Assembly: GCA_959596505.1 (NCBI GenBank)
Contig: CAUFWM010000002.1
Location: 1 to 64,000 of the forward strand
Length of the DNA: 64,000 bases
Direction of reading: 5' to 3'
Source: an uncultured Collinsella sp.
Lineage (GTDB): Bacteria; Actinomycetota; Coriobacteriia; Coriobacteriales; Coriobacteriaceae
Shown here: positions 54,458 through 61,458 of the stretch, piece after piece
Position numbering within the stretch: the stretch's first letter is position 1
Layout: the number at the start of each line of letters is the position of its first letter
Notes under the pieces: model-generated
The model's input: the letters and a program-made list of their open reading frames with translations, nothing else
Databases searched by the model: none
Told to the model about the DNA's origin: nothing
Program-made: the position numbers and the translations under genes

Positions 54458-54534
54458 GCCCTATTAGCTCAGGGGATTAGAGCGTCTGCCTCCGGAGCAG
54501 AAGGCCGTTGGTTCGAATCCAACATGGGGCACCA
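54458..54534 (+). tRNA. tRNA-Arg (anticodon CCG), integration site
   Basis: Cloverleaf: acceptor GCCCTAT/ATGGGGC (one G-T), D-stem GCTC/GAGC, anticodon stem TCTGC/GCAGA with loop CTCCGGA, T-arm GTTGG-TTCGAAT-CCAAC, and encoded CCA. The minus-strand recombinase gene of the mobile element ends inside it at 54469, so the 3' part is very probably the attachment site. Confidence 0.97.
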
Positions 54535-55929
54535 TTCCAATTTTGCTCGAACCCGCCGGATGTCCAATCTGGCGGGTTCGCCCTTTTTATCGTAGTTCAG
54601 CGTGACCAGTATCTCGTCCTCCGAGACGACCGCCTGCCACACGAATGCCTTCAGCAGCGTCGCGTCGTCGAGTGCCGTCCCGCACTGCAGGAAGTCGGCG
54701 AAGCGCTCCGGGTCTATCCTCTCGTCCGTGATGGCCTCGAGGTCGTACCTCGCTCGCGCCTGCTGCTCCTCGAGCTCGGCTATGCGCTCGTTCACGCCCG
54801 GCGCTATCACGCCCTGCTCGATGGCGTTGAGGATGTTCCTCAGGCCCCTCTCGGCGGCCCTGAGCGAGTCCTCGGCCTGCATGCGACGCGCCCGCACCTC
54901 GGCCGTGTCCGCGCGCTCCGCTACCATGTTGGCTATCTGCAGCGCCTCGCCGCGGTCGCCGAGCAGCCCGCGCAGCGCCGAGGCTATGGAGCCCTCGAGC
55001 TCCTCGCGCCTGATGTTGCGGACGCACGACCCCGGGCAGCTGTAGTACTCGTACTTCACGTTGTTGCGGCCCCTGCCGCTCACGCCCTGCAGGTTCCTGC
55101 CGCATTCCGCGCACAGCGCCGTCCCCGCGAGGGCGAAGTCGCCCCAGTTCTCGCTCGAGCGCTGCTTGCGGCACTTGATTCCCTGGACCTCCATGAACGT
55201 CACCTCGTCCACTATCGCCGGCATCCCGCCCTCGCGGACGATGCCTCCCCACTCGTACCTTCCCGTGTACCTGCGGTCACGCAGCATCTGCTGCACCATT
55301 GCTTGGCCGCACGGGTTGCCCTTGCGCGTCCTGAGGCCGCGCCGCGCGAACTCGCGCGCTATCGCGTTCATGGACATGCGCTCCAGCCTCAGCGCGAAGG
55401 CCTCGCGCACCCACGCCGCCTGCGCCTCGTCGACCTCGTACTCGTCGTCCCCGTTCCTGCGGTATCCGAAGATGCGCACGCCGTTGGTCTTGCACTTGAG
55501 GGCGTTGCCCTCCATTCCGCGCTTGGTCCTGATGGCGGTCTTCCTCGACTCGCAGGCGGCGAGCCCCTCGAGCAGCTTCTCGTAGATGATGCCCTCCGGG
55601 CTGTCGGGTATCTGCTCGAGCGCCGAGACCAGCTTGACGCCGTGCACGGCGAGCTCGCGCTTGTATATCGGCGCGTCGTACTCGCCGCGGCTGAATCTAT
55701 CCATCATGTAGACGAGGACGATCTCGCTCTCGCCGGCGTTGGCTATCATCCGTTGGAACTCGGGGCGGTCGTCGGTGCGACCCGACACGGCGCGGTCGCA
55801 GTACTCCGCCGCGACCTCGTAGCCCTCGCGCGCGCACCACTCGCGGCAGACGCGCAGCTGATCCTCGATTGAGGCCTCGCGCTGCCTGTTGCACGAGAAT
55901 CTCGCGTATATCACTGCCTTCTTTGGCAT
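54469..55929 (-). CDS. Large serine recombinase/integrase, C-terminus encoded by the tRNA
   Basis: The 486-residue recombinase has an N-terminal resolvase domain (AVIYARFSCNRQREASIEDQ, with catalytic Ser12 or so, YMMDRFSRGEYDAPIYKREL), a recombinase domain (about 160-260), a zinc ribbon (CAECGRNLQGVSGRG...CPGSC) and a coiled coil (about 325-400). It should integrate and excise the element. The last 21 residues, ending MLDSNQRPSAPEADALIP, come from the complement of tRNA-Arg(CCG). GAGGGGGC precedes the ATG. Serine integrases rarely use tRNA sites, so this placement is unusual. Confidence 0.93.
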   Translation of the reverse strand: MPKKAVIYARFSCNRQREASIEDQLRVCREWCAREGYEVAAEYCDRAVSGRTDDRPEFQRMIANAGESEIVLVYMMDRFSRGEYDAPIYKRELAVHGVKLVSALEQIPDSPEGIIYEKLLEGLAACESRKTAIRTKRGMEGNALKCKTNGVRIFGYRRNGDDEYEVDEAQAAWVREAFALRLERMSMNAIAREFARRGLRTRKGNPCGQAMVQQMLRDRRYTGRYEWGGIVREGGMPAIVDEVTFMEVQGIKCRKQRSSENWGDFALAGTALCAECGRNLQGVSGRGRNNVKYEYYSCPGSCVRNIRREELEGSIASALRGLLGDRGEALQIANMVAERADTAEVRARRMQAEDSLRAAERGLRNILNAIEQGVIAPGVNERIAELEEQQARARYDLEAITDERIDPERFADFLQCGTALDDATLLKAFVWQAVVSEDEILVTLNYDKKGEPARLDIRRVRAKLEWCPMLDSNQRPSAPEADALIP

Positions 55930-55983
55930 AATGTAGAAGCCCCCTCAAGTTGTGAGTTTGCAAAGATGCTTGGGCGGTTGGAT

Positions 55984-56030
55984 GCCCCGTCGGCTAAAGC
56001 GGTACCAGCGCTGCCGACGGGGCTCTTTTT
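55984..56030 (+). terminator. Plus-strand terminator with no visible upstream gene
   Basis: GCCCCGTCGGC (55984-55994) pairs perfectly with GCCGACGGGGC (56013-56023) and is followed by TCTTTTTAT. Both flanking genes are on the minus strand. It may end a short plus-strand RNA starting near the recombinase promoter or block antisense reading. Confidence 0.75.
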
Positions 56031-56460
56031 ATATATATGCGCCATAAGGTGCGACGCAAATGCTGTAACTGTCGCTAATGGTGAAGCCGCGCGCGTAATC
56101 GCGGCACGGTGGCATAGAGAAAGCCCGGTATGTCCGATTGAACATGAAGTCGTGCTCCTCCATTTTCTTCGCGCTTATAGTGCCAAGCAAGGTACCGTCC
56201 TCGTCTAGTATTACAGCGGCTCCATCCTCAACTTCCCAATGCGGTGGCATGTTCCTCTTCGTTTGCCGCTTAAGTTTGACCGAAAACGGTGCGAATGGCT
56301 GGTGAGTGGACAAAGCGTCTTCAAATGCCGTATAGCTGTGGGTGTATAGGCAGTCACTCGCTAGCGCCCAGAGGGCGAACGGCACGTCCATTGGCGGCTG
56401 TCCAGCTCCCTGCTGAGCCTTTGCCGCCGTTTTGCTCATTGACTTTTTAAAAAGTCCCAT
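56029..56460 (-). CDS. Hypothetical prophage protein
   Basis: I do not recognise this 143-residue protein. It has a basic N-terminus (MGLFKKSMSKTAAKAQQ), no membrane segment, and a beta-rich second half (GAAVILDEDGTLLGTISAKK). ATG 56460 lies four bases after the repressor's stop. Location after the CI-like repressor suggests a lysogeny or superinfection role, but nothing in the sequence shows one. Confidence 0.65.
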   Translation of the reverse strand: MGLFKKSMSKTAAKAQQGAGQPPMDVPFALWALASDCLYTHSYTAFEDALSTHQPFAPFSVKLKRQTKRNMPPHWEVEDGAAVILDEDGTLLGTISAKKMEEHDFMFNRTYRAFSMPPCRDYARGFTISDSYSICVAPYGAYI

Positions 56461-56464
56461 AAAG

Positions 56465-56686
56465 CTATTCACCGTCCTCGTATGATTCCGCGCGCTCGAG
56501 TAGCTCGTCGACCGTGATACCCATCGCGTGCGCGATCTTGTAAACAATGCTTGCCTTGGGATCTTTTATCTTCCCACTGAAAATCTGGGAGACGTGGGCG
56601 TCGGATAACCCAGAAGCCCTGCAAACGTCGGCCTGCTTCATGCCGCGCTCGCCAAGATAGTCAATCAATGCGCGTGAGAGCTGCAT
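56465..56686 (-). CDS. CI-like XRE-family repressor (short)
   Basis: The 73-residue protein is essentially one Cro/CI HTH: YLGERGMKQADVCRASGLSD, AHVSQIFSGKIKDPKASIV, YKIAHAMGITVDELL. It lacks a dimerisation or RecA-cleavage domain, so induction by SOS autoproteolysis is unlikely for it alone. AGAGGAG precedes the ATG. It is divergent from the Cro-like gene; the gap between carries three operator-like palindromes. It probably represses the early operon. Confidence 0.85.
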   Translation of the reverse strand: MQLSRALIDYLGERGMKQADVCRASGLSDAHVSQIFSGKIKDPKASIVYKIAHAMGITVDELLERAESYEDGE

Positions 56687-56724
56687 TTGTAGCTCCTCTC
56701 CATCTAAAGACTGTACGAATAAAT

Positions 56725-56812
56725 CCTAACAGAAATTAGGAAAACTTCAACATTCTATTGATTCCTAATGTGCATTAGGTTACTGTATCCAATGTACCTA
56801 ATGTAGATTAGG
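56725..56812. promoter_or_regulatory. Three operators of the CI/Cro switch
   Basis: Sites O1 CCTAACAGAAATTAGG (56725-56740), O2 CCTAATGTGCATTAGG (56764-56779) and O3 CCTAATGTAGATTAGG (56797-56812) share CCTAAT-N4-ATTAGG; O1 has one mismatch in its left arm. O2 and O3 are 33 bases apart centre to centre, about three helical turns. O3 directly abuts the ribosome binding site of the Cro-like gene. Confidence 0.85.
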
Positions 56813-56824
56813 AAGGAGGTACGG

Positions 56825-57028
56825 ATGAACAGCCTTCAAGGACTGGTGGCGGCCCGAGTTGCGGAGCTGAACATTACTAAGCAGAGTCTTGCCGACGCTG
56901 TCGGGGTATCGCTCGTCACCTTCAACAAGAAGGTATGCGGCGAGTCTGACATCACCATCACAGAGGCACGAAAGCTCGCAAAGGCTATCGAGGTGAGCAG
57001 CGATGAAGTCTGCCGACTCGCGCCATAG
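56825..57028 (+). CDS. Cro-like HTH protein
   Basis: The 67-residue single-domain HTH protein contains RVAELNITKQSLADAVGVSL, then VTFNKKVCGESDITITEARK, LAKAIEVSSDEV. It opens the rightward early operon and probably competes with the divergent repressor for the three operators. AAGGAGGT is at 56813-56820. The next small gene starts inside its end. Confidence 0.85.
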   Translation: MNSLQGLVAARVAELNITKQSLADAVGVSLVTFNKKVCGESDITITEARKLAKAIEVSSDEVCRLAP

Positions 57029-57137
57029 CGAAAGTAAGCCCAAGACCCCGCGCGAGATAGCGCTCGACACCATGTGCTCGACGCTTCGGGCGGCGTACCG
57101 GGAATGGGAGAGGAAGGAGGAGGGCAAGAGACAGTGA
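57003..57137 (+). CDS. Small prophage protein, 44 residues
   Basis: ATG 57003 with GAGGTGAG upstream opens 44 codons: MKSADSRHSESKPKTPREIA... ending in REWERKEEGKRQ. It is basic and helical, with no known relatives to me. Both ends overlap neighbours: its start lies in the last codons of the Cro-like gene and its stop TGA shares bases with the next GTG. That overlapping pattern supports it being translated. Confidence 0.6.
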   Translation: MKSADSRHSESKPKTPREIALDTMCSTLRAAYREWERKEEGKRQ

Positions 57138-57487
57138 GGCAATGGTCGACACGTGAGATCCGGTACCTGAAGGAACACGCCGGCGATGGCGCCAAGGAGA
57201 TAGCCAAGGCGCTCGGACGGACTACCGAGGCCGTGAAGCTCCAGGCGAGGAAGTGCGGCATATCGCTCCGGCAGCGCTGGATGTGCCCGAAGTGCGGGCG
57301 CATGACGTTCAAGCCGCTGAACAAGGCGAACGGCTGGTGCGCGGAGTGCACGAAGGAGGGCCACGTGGCAGACCTCAGGGAGCAGGCCAGCGCGATGCGC
57401 GAGGAGGCTGCGAGGTCCAAGCGGAACGACCGCGAGCGGCAGAGGTGCTACAGCGCCAAGAGCCGCGCGAAAAAGTCCCAAAAATAA
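57134..57487 (+). CDS. Small HTH / zinc-ribbon prophage protein
   Basis: The 117-residue protein starts with a Myb/SANT-like HTH (VRQWSTREIRYLKEHAG, DGAKEIAKALGRTTEAVKLQ, ARKCGISL) followed by a zinc ribbon (WMCPKCGRMTFKPLNKANGW, CAECT) and a basic C-terminus. It is probably DNA-binding. GTG 57134 is chosen because it overlaps the stop of the 44-residue gene (GTGA); longer in-frame starts at 57074 or 57104 overlap that gene more. Confidence 0.7.
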   Translation: MRQWSTREIRYLKEHAGDGAKEIAKALGRTTEAVKLQARKCGISLRQRWMCPKCGRMTFKPLNKANGWCAECTKEGHVADLREQASAMREEAARSKRNDRERQRCYSAKSRAKKSQK

Positions 57488-57543
57488 AGACCCTAAAAAA
57501 CACCCTAGCCCTGACCTGCGGAAACATCAGAAGGGAACACAAG

Positions 57544-57825
57544 ATGTACACATACAAAGAAGCGAGCGCCCCCAGCTACCAACTTGTGAGCACTCGCCGA
57601 AACAGCCCCAGACATGAGGCTCAGACCATCATAGCACCCAAGTCATACCGACCGACCGTCCGCGAGCAGCTCGACTCCGATGCGTTCAGGGCGGGGGCCA
57701 TGGTCGGCTTCATCGCCGCCGCGGTCCTGTTCGCGGCGATCCTGACCGTCTTCGTCCTCCCGACGATGGACGGCGCGGTCCAGGCTGCCAAGGCCGCATG
57801 CGCTGCGGGGGCCGTCAATGCGTAA
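57544..57825 (+). CDS. Small single-pass membrane protein
   Basis: The 93-residue protein has a polar N-terminal half and one strong membrane helix near residues 55-78 (AMVGFIAAAVLFAAILTVFV), then an Ala-rich tail. AGAAGGGAAC precedes the ATG. No family is recognised. It overlaps the next gene by 8 bases. Confidence 0.7.
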   Translation: MYTYKEASAPSYQLVSTRRNSPRHEAQTIIAPKSYRPTVREQLDSDAFRAGAMVGFIAAAVLFAAILTVFVLPTMDGAVQAAKAACAAGAVNA

Positions 57826-58156
57826 CGACGAGAGATACCGCCAGAAGCCGATGAGCAACCAGCTCGAGATTTTCGGCCTCGGCGCGGACGGCGAGCAGGA
57901 CATGGCCGAGGCGCGCGCATGGATAGGCGAGCACCCGCGGGCGTGGGACTTCATGGTCGAGCAGGCCACCCGCCTCAACCGCAAGGGCTACGTCTCGATC
58001 AACTACCTCATCCACATGGTGCGCAACGAGCTGCACGTCGGCGTGAAGAACGGCCTCGCGCCGAGCCTCGCCCGCATCATGGAGGCGCGCTACCCGCACC
58101 TGAGGCACGCGTTCAACAAGCACCGCTCCAAGAGCGACGGGTTCGTCGATGAGTAG
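57818..58156 (+). CDS. Hypothetical prophage protein
   Basis: The 112-residue protein is helical, with WIGEHPRAWDFMVEQATRLN, YLIHMVRNELHVGVKNGLAP and PHLRHAFNKHRSKSDGF. Similar short proteins occur in phage early regions of Gram-positive bacteria, but no function is known to me. It overlaps its neighbours on both sides (8 bases each). Confidence 0.65.
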   Translation: MRNDERYRQKPMSNQLEIFGLGADGEQDMAEARAWIGEHPRAWDFMVEQATRLNRKGYVSINYLIHMVRNELHVGVKNGLAPSLARIMEARYPHLRHAFNKHRSKSDGFVDE

Positions 58157-58517
58157 GAGCAGGAGGACCGCCAGGGACGCGGGCACGAGGTTCGAGCGAC
58201 TGGTCGCCGACTACCTCGCCGGGAGGCTGGGGGCCGACATCGACAGGCAGGTCAAGACCGGCTCCAGGGACACGGGCGACATCCGCGGCGTGTCGATGGC
58301 CGGGCGGGGCATCGCGATCGAGTGCAAGGACTACCAGGGCAGGCACGAGCTGCCCAAGTGGCTGCGCGAGGCCGAGGTCGAGCGCAGGAACCGCGGGGCG
58401 GACTACGGCGTTGTCGTCTGGAAGCGCCGCGGGACCGCCATCCCCGGCGAGCAGTTCGTGACCATGACATTGGAGACGTTCGCGGCGATGCTCGCGGGCG
58501 CAGGCAGGGAGGAATAG
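58149..58517 (+). CDS. PD-(D/E)XK nuclease, Holliday-junction-resolvase-like
   Basis: The 122-residue protein shows FERLVADYLAGRLGADIDRQ, then SRDTGDIRGV and GIAIECKDYQGRHELPKWLR: Glu in the first helix, Asp in GD, and E-x-K, the core of PD-(D/E)XK nucleases of the Hjc/RusA-replacing type seen in phage recombination modules. It likely resolves branched DNA, in keeping with the ERF and SSB genes downstream. Confidence 0.78.
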   Translation: MSRSRRTARDAGTRFERLVADYLAGRLGADIDRQVKTGSRDTGDIRGVSMAGRGIAIECKDYQGRHELPKWLREAEVERRNRGADYGVVVWKRRGTAIPGEQFVTMTLETFAAMLAGAGREE

Positions 58518-58519
58518 CA

Positions 58520-58732
58520 ATGGAGAGCACAAACATACCGGTGGAGATCGAGGCCAAGTTCAAGCAGGCCACCGTGAAGGGCGGCGTCGCCGTCCTTCAG
58601 TTCGAGGTCGACACGGAGGACAGCGCGGCGTTCGACGCCATCCGCAAGAGCGGCGAGGAGGTCTGGCTGTCCATCCAGAGCAAGCAGCCGCAGATCCTGT
58701 TCGTTAGCCACGACGGGGAGGTGACCGAGTGA
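58520..58732 (+). CDS. Small hypothetical prophage protein
   Basis: The 70-residue protein is mainly beta (VEIEAKFKQATVKGGVAVLQ, FEVDTEDSAAFDAI, KQPQILFVSHDGEV). GGGAGGAATAGCA precedes ATG 58520. Its stop overlaps the next start. The function is unknown; the sequence is acidic and soluble. Confidence 0.68.
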   Translation: MESTNIPVEIEAKFKQATVKGGVAVLQFEVDTEDSAAFDAIRKSGEEVWLSIQSKQPQILFVSHDGEVTE

Positions 58733-58953
58733 TGGAGGACTGCAAGGGGATGCTTGCCGAGCTGGCCGAGCTCGCCACGGAGGAGCAGGCGATGTTCACC
58801 ATCTATGGCATAACCAAGTCCGACGAGGCGTTCGACAGGTTCTTGGACGCGCGCGAGAGGCTGTCCAAGTGGATCGTCGGGCACGCTGCCGTCATCGACG
58901 AGGCGATAGCAGAGAGGAAGTACAACCGGATGCTCAACGAGGAGGTCAGGTAA
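58732..58953 (+). CDS. Small hypothetical prophage protein
   Basis: The 73-residue protein is helical and acidic (MLAELAELATEEQAMFTIYG, FLDARERLSKWIVGHAAVID). GGGGAGGTGACCGAGT lies before ATG 58732; a GTG at 58729 is equally placed. The stop TAA overlaps the ATG of the DUF1351 gene. Confidence 0.65.
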   Translation: MEDCKGMLAELAELATEEQAMFTIYGITKSDEAFDRFLDARERLSKWIVGHAAVIDEAIAERKYNRMLNEEVR

Positions 58954-59846
58954 TGTCCGAGAAGAACGGGGCCGAGGAGGTCGTCGCCGAGGTCATCGAG
59001 GAGCAGGGGGCGTCCGACCTCGTCGTCACGTACTCGCCGTCCGTCATCAGCGCCAACTTCGACGCGCTGGAGGCCCACGTCCGCGCGAAGGTCGCGGACT
59101 ACGAGGGCGCCAAGTGCGACTTGACCAAGGACGACTCCATCAAGGAGGCGAAGCACGACCGCTCCTACCTCAACGGGCTCAAGTCCGAGATAGAGGAGCG
59201 CCGAAAGGCCGTGAAGCGCGAGTACAACAAGCCGCTCGCCGCCTTCGAGAAGCGCTGCAAGGAGATCACGTCCATCATCGACGGCGCGTCGGACGGCATC
59301 AAGGCGCAGCTCGACGAGGCGGAGGAGAGGCGCAGGGCGGGCGCGAGGGCCGCACTCGAGGCCCACTACAGGGAGTTCGCGGAGCTCCTCTCGCCGGTCG
59401 TGCCCTACGAGCGCCTGCACGACGACAGATGGCTCAACAAGTCGTTCGGCGAGGTGAAGGCCAAGAAGGCCCTCGAGGACAAGGTCTCAGCCGTCGCGCG
59501 CGACTGGGACACGCTCAAGGCCCAGCGCGACTCCATGGCCAACTACGAGGTCGCCGAGCGCGAGCTGTTCCGCACGCTCGACCTTGGCTCGGCGCTCAAC
59601 GCCGCCCGCGCCGCCGACGAGGAGGACGCCCGCATCGCCGCCATGCGCGAGGCGGTAGAGTCCACGCCCGCGCCGCGTCCCGCACCGAGGCGCCAGGCGG
59701 AACCCGCCGCCGCGGCGCGCCCCGAGCCGTCCTGCGCGTGGACGGTCGAGATCCCGTCCGCCACGCGCTCGCAGATGGAGCTGCTCGCCGCGGCGCTGCG
59801 CGAGCGCGGCATCACCGGCACCATCAAGTGCAAGGGGGTGTGCTAG
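58953..59846 (+). CDS. DUF1351 phage protein (coiled-coil)
   Basis: The 297-residue protein has KDDSIKEAKHDRSYLNGLKS, EIEERRKAVKREYNKPLAAF and EKRCKEITSII, followed by a long coiled coil, the DUF1351 pattern. A Pro/Ala-rich linker (about 235-260) joins a C-terminal 45-residue domain (CAWTVEIPSATRSQMELLAA, LRERGITGTIKCKG). DUF1351 genes commonly precede recombinase genes in phages. It ends immediately before the ERF ATG. Confidence 0.82.
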   Translation: MSEKNGAEEVVAEVIEEQGASDLVVTYSPSVISANFDALEAHVRAKVADYEGAKCDLTKDDSIKEAKHDRSYLNGLKSEIEERRKAVKREYNKPLAAFEKRCKEITSIIDGASDGIKAQLDEAEERRRAGARAALEAHYREFAELLSPVVPYERLHDDRWLNKSFGEVKAKKALEDKVSAVARDWDTLKAQRDSMANYEVAERELFRTLDLGSALNAARAADEEDARIAAMREAVESTPAPRPAPRRQAEPAAAARPEPSCAWTVEIPSATRSQMELLAAALRERGITGTIKCKGVC

Positions 59847-60404
59847 ATGGCCGACGAGGAGATGACGCTCTCCCAGGCGATAGCCAAGGTGCAGCGCTCC
59901 GTGACAGTCCCCAAGGCGCGCTACAACGCATTCGGGAAGTTCAGCTACCGCTCGTTCGAGGACATCGTCGCCGCGCTCAAGGAGCCCTGCAAGGAGGCGG
60001 GCGTGGCGTTCACGCTCCGGGACGGCATCTGCAAGGTGGGCGACCGCTACTACGTCGAGGCGACGTGCACGCTGTTCTTCGAGGACGGGCACGGCGATGC
60101 GAGGGAGTTCAAGGCCTACGCCCGCGAGGCGGAGCACAAGAGCGGCTCCGACGACGCGCAGGTGACCGGGATGGCGTCGAGCTACGCGCGCAAGTACGCG
60201 CTCTGCGGGCTGTTCGCCATCGACGGGCAGAGCGATCCGGACGCGCTCTCGGACAAGCCCGAGAAGGAGCCGCCCGAGAGCGGCGGCTTCACGGCGAAGT
60301 GCAAGGCCTGCGGCACGGCCTACACCTTCGAGTCGAAAGAGCAGTACGAGGAGTTCAAGAAGCACCCCGGCTGCTGCGCCACGCCGACGTGGCGCGTCCT
60401 GTAG
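59847..60404 (+). CDS. erf: ERF-family single-strand annealing protein with zinc-ribbon tail
   Basis: The 185-residue protein has KARYNAFGKFSYRSFEDIVA, ALKEPCKEAGVAFTL, QVTGMASSYARKYALCGLFA, IDGQSDPD, the ERF core that anneals complementary single strands in phage recombination. Residues about 150-180 add CKACGTAYTFESKEQYEEFK, then CC, a likely zinc-binding extension. It would act with the SSB and the PD-(D/E)XK nuclease of the same operon. Confidence 0.88.
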   Translation: MADEEMTLSQAIAKVQRSVTVPKARYNAFGKFSYRSFEDIVAALKEPCKEAGVAFTLRDGICKVGDRYYVEATCTLFFEDGHGDAREFKAYAREAEHKSGSDDAQVTGMASSYARKYALCGLFAIDGQSDPDALSDKPEKEPPESGGFTAKCKACGTAYTFESKEQYEEFKKHPGCCATPTWRVL

Positions 60405-60407
60405 GCC

Positions 60408-60755
60408 ATGCAGGACATGTACGCGCAGCGCGAGGAGCTGTTCGAGCGCCTCATGGCGGAGCTGGACACGCTCAGGCGGACGGGCCAGCAGTACGCCGAG
60501 AACGAGGCGGACTACCGCAGGGCGCTGCGCATCGCCATCCTCGAGGAGCGCTCCAAGGGCACGCCGGTGACCATCATCGGCGACCTGTGCCGGGGGCGCG
60601 AGGAGATAGCCGAGAAGAAGCAGCTGCGCGACTGCGCCGAAGCTCTCTACAAGGCATCGAGCGAGGCGATCATGGCCCTCAAGCTGCGAATCAAGACAGT
60701 GGACGCCGACATCCAGAGGACATGGACGAGCGGCGGAGAGGAGACATACAGATGA
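60408..60755 (+). CDS. Hypothetical helical prophage protein
   Basis: The 115-residue protein is almost wholly helical, with coiled-coil tendency (EELFERLMAELDTLRRTGQQ, EIAEKKQLRDCAEALYKASS). It sits between ERF and SSB and overlaps the SSB start by four bases (ATGA). Similar short proteins are found at this place in phage recombination modules; no activity is known. Confidence 0.7.
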   Translation: MQDMYAQREELFERLMAELDTLRRTGQQYAENEADYRRALRIAILEERSKGTPVTIIGDLCRGREEIAEKKQLRDCAEALYKASSEAIMALKLRIKTVDADIQRTWTSGGEETYR

Positions 60756-61348
60756 GCATCAACAGAGTGGTGGTGTCGGGCAATCTGACCCGAGACCCCG
60801 AGCTACGCGTCACGCCGGGCGGCACGCAGGTGCTGGGCTTCGGCGTGGCCGTCAACGACCGCCGCCGCAACCAGCAGACGGGGGAGTGGGAGGACTACCC
60901 CAACTTCATCGACTGCACCATGTTCGGCAACCGCGCCGAGGCGCTCTCGCGCATCCTGCACAAGGGTATGAAGGTCGCCATCGAGGGGAAGCTGCGCTAC
61001 AGCTCCTGGGAGGACAAGAACGGGGGCGGCAGGCGCTCGAAGGTCGAGATCATCCCCGACGAGGTCGTCCTCATGAGCCAGAACCCCAACGGCCAGCAGG
61101 CGCCGCAGTACGCGCCGCAGGGATACCAGCAGCAGTTCGCGCCGCAGCAGGCGCCGCAAACCGCCCCGCAGGCGTATGTCCCGCAACCGGCGCCCCAGCA
61201 GCCCGCGCCGCAGTGGAGCGCCCAGCAGGCCTACCAGCAGGCCCCGCAGGCGGCTCCGCAGCGACCCCAGCAGGCACCGCAGGCCGCCCCGCAGCCGGCA
61301 CCCGCCAAGCAGCAGCTGGACGTGTACGACGAGGACATCCCGTTCTGA
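60752..61348 (+). CDS. ssb: Single-stranded DNA-binding protein
   Basis: The 198-residue protein has an OB fold (1-110): INRVVVSGNLTRDPELRVTP, NFIDCTMFGNRAEALSRILH, KGMKVAIEGKLRYSSWED. A Gln/Pro/Ala-rich linker (about 115-185) ends in YDEDIPF, the acidic-hydrophobic tip that recruits partner proteins. ATG 60752 overlaps the previous stop. It is prophage-encoded and supports replication and annealing. Confidence 0.95.
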   Translation: MSINRVVVSGNLTRDPELRVTPGGTQVLGFGVAVNDRRRNQQTGEWEDYPNFIDCTMFGNRAEALSRILHKGMKVAIEGKLRYSSWEDKNGGGRRSKVEIIPDEVVLMSQNPNGQQAPQYAPQGYQQQFAPQQAPQTAPQAYVPQPAPQQPAPQWSAQQAYQQAPQAAPQRPQQAPQAAPQPAPAKQQLDVYDEDIPF

Positions 61349-61458
61349 TGGGGCGCGTACCCGACATCATCCGCGACCACTGGGAGGCGGCCCTTTTCGC
61401 CACCTCCTTCTCCGCGGGTTTCCTGTTCTTCTCTTCGCTTCTATGGGGGTGGTTCTGA
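61348..61458 (+). CDS. 36-residue membrane peptide
   Basis: MGRVPDIIRDHWEAALFATS continues into a single membrane helix (FSAGFLFFSSLLWGWF). Its ATG overlaps the ssb stop (TGATG) and its own stop overlaps the next ATG in the same way. This precise double overlap makes translation likely although the peptide is tiny. Confidence 0.65.
   Translation: MGRVPDIIRDHWEAALFATSFSAGFLFFSSLLWGWF

Noticed and set aside
55966..56208. Plus-strand frame starting near the orphan terminator
   Set aside because: It runs through the terminator hairpin and opposite the 143-residue minus-strand gene; no recognisable product.
59114..60751. Long plus-strand frame leading into ssb
   Set aside because: Arg/Gly-rich translation out of frame with DUF1351 and ERF; only the last part from 60752 (ssb) is real.
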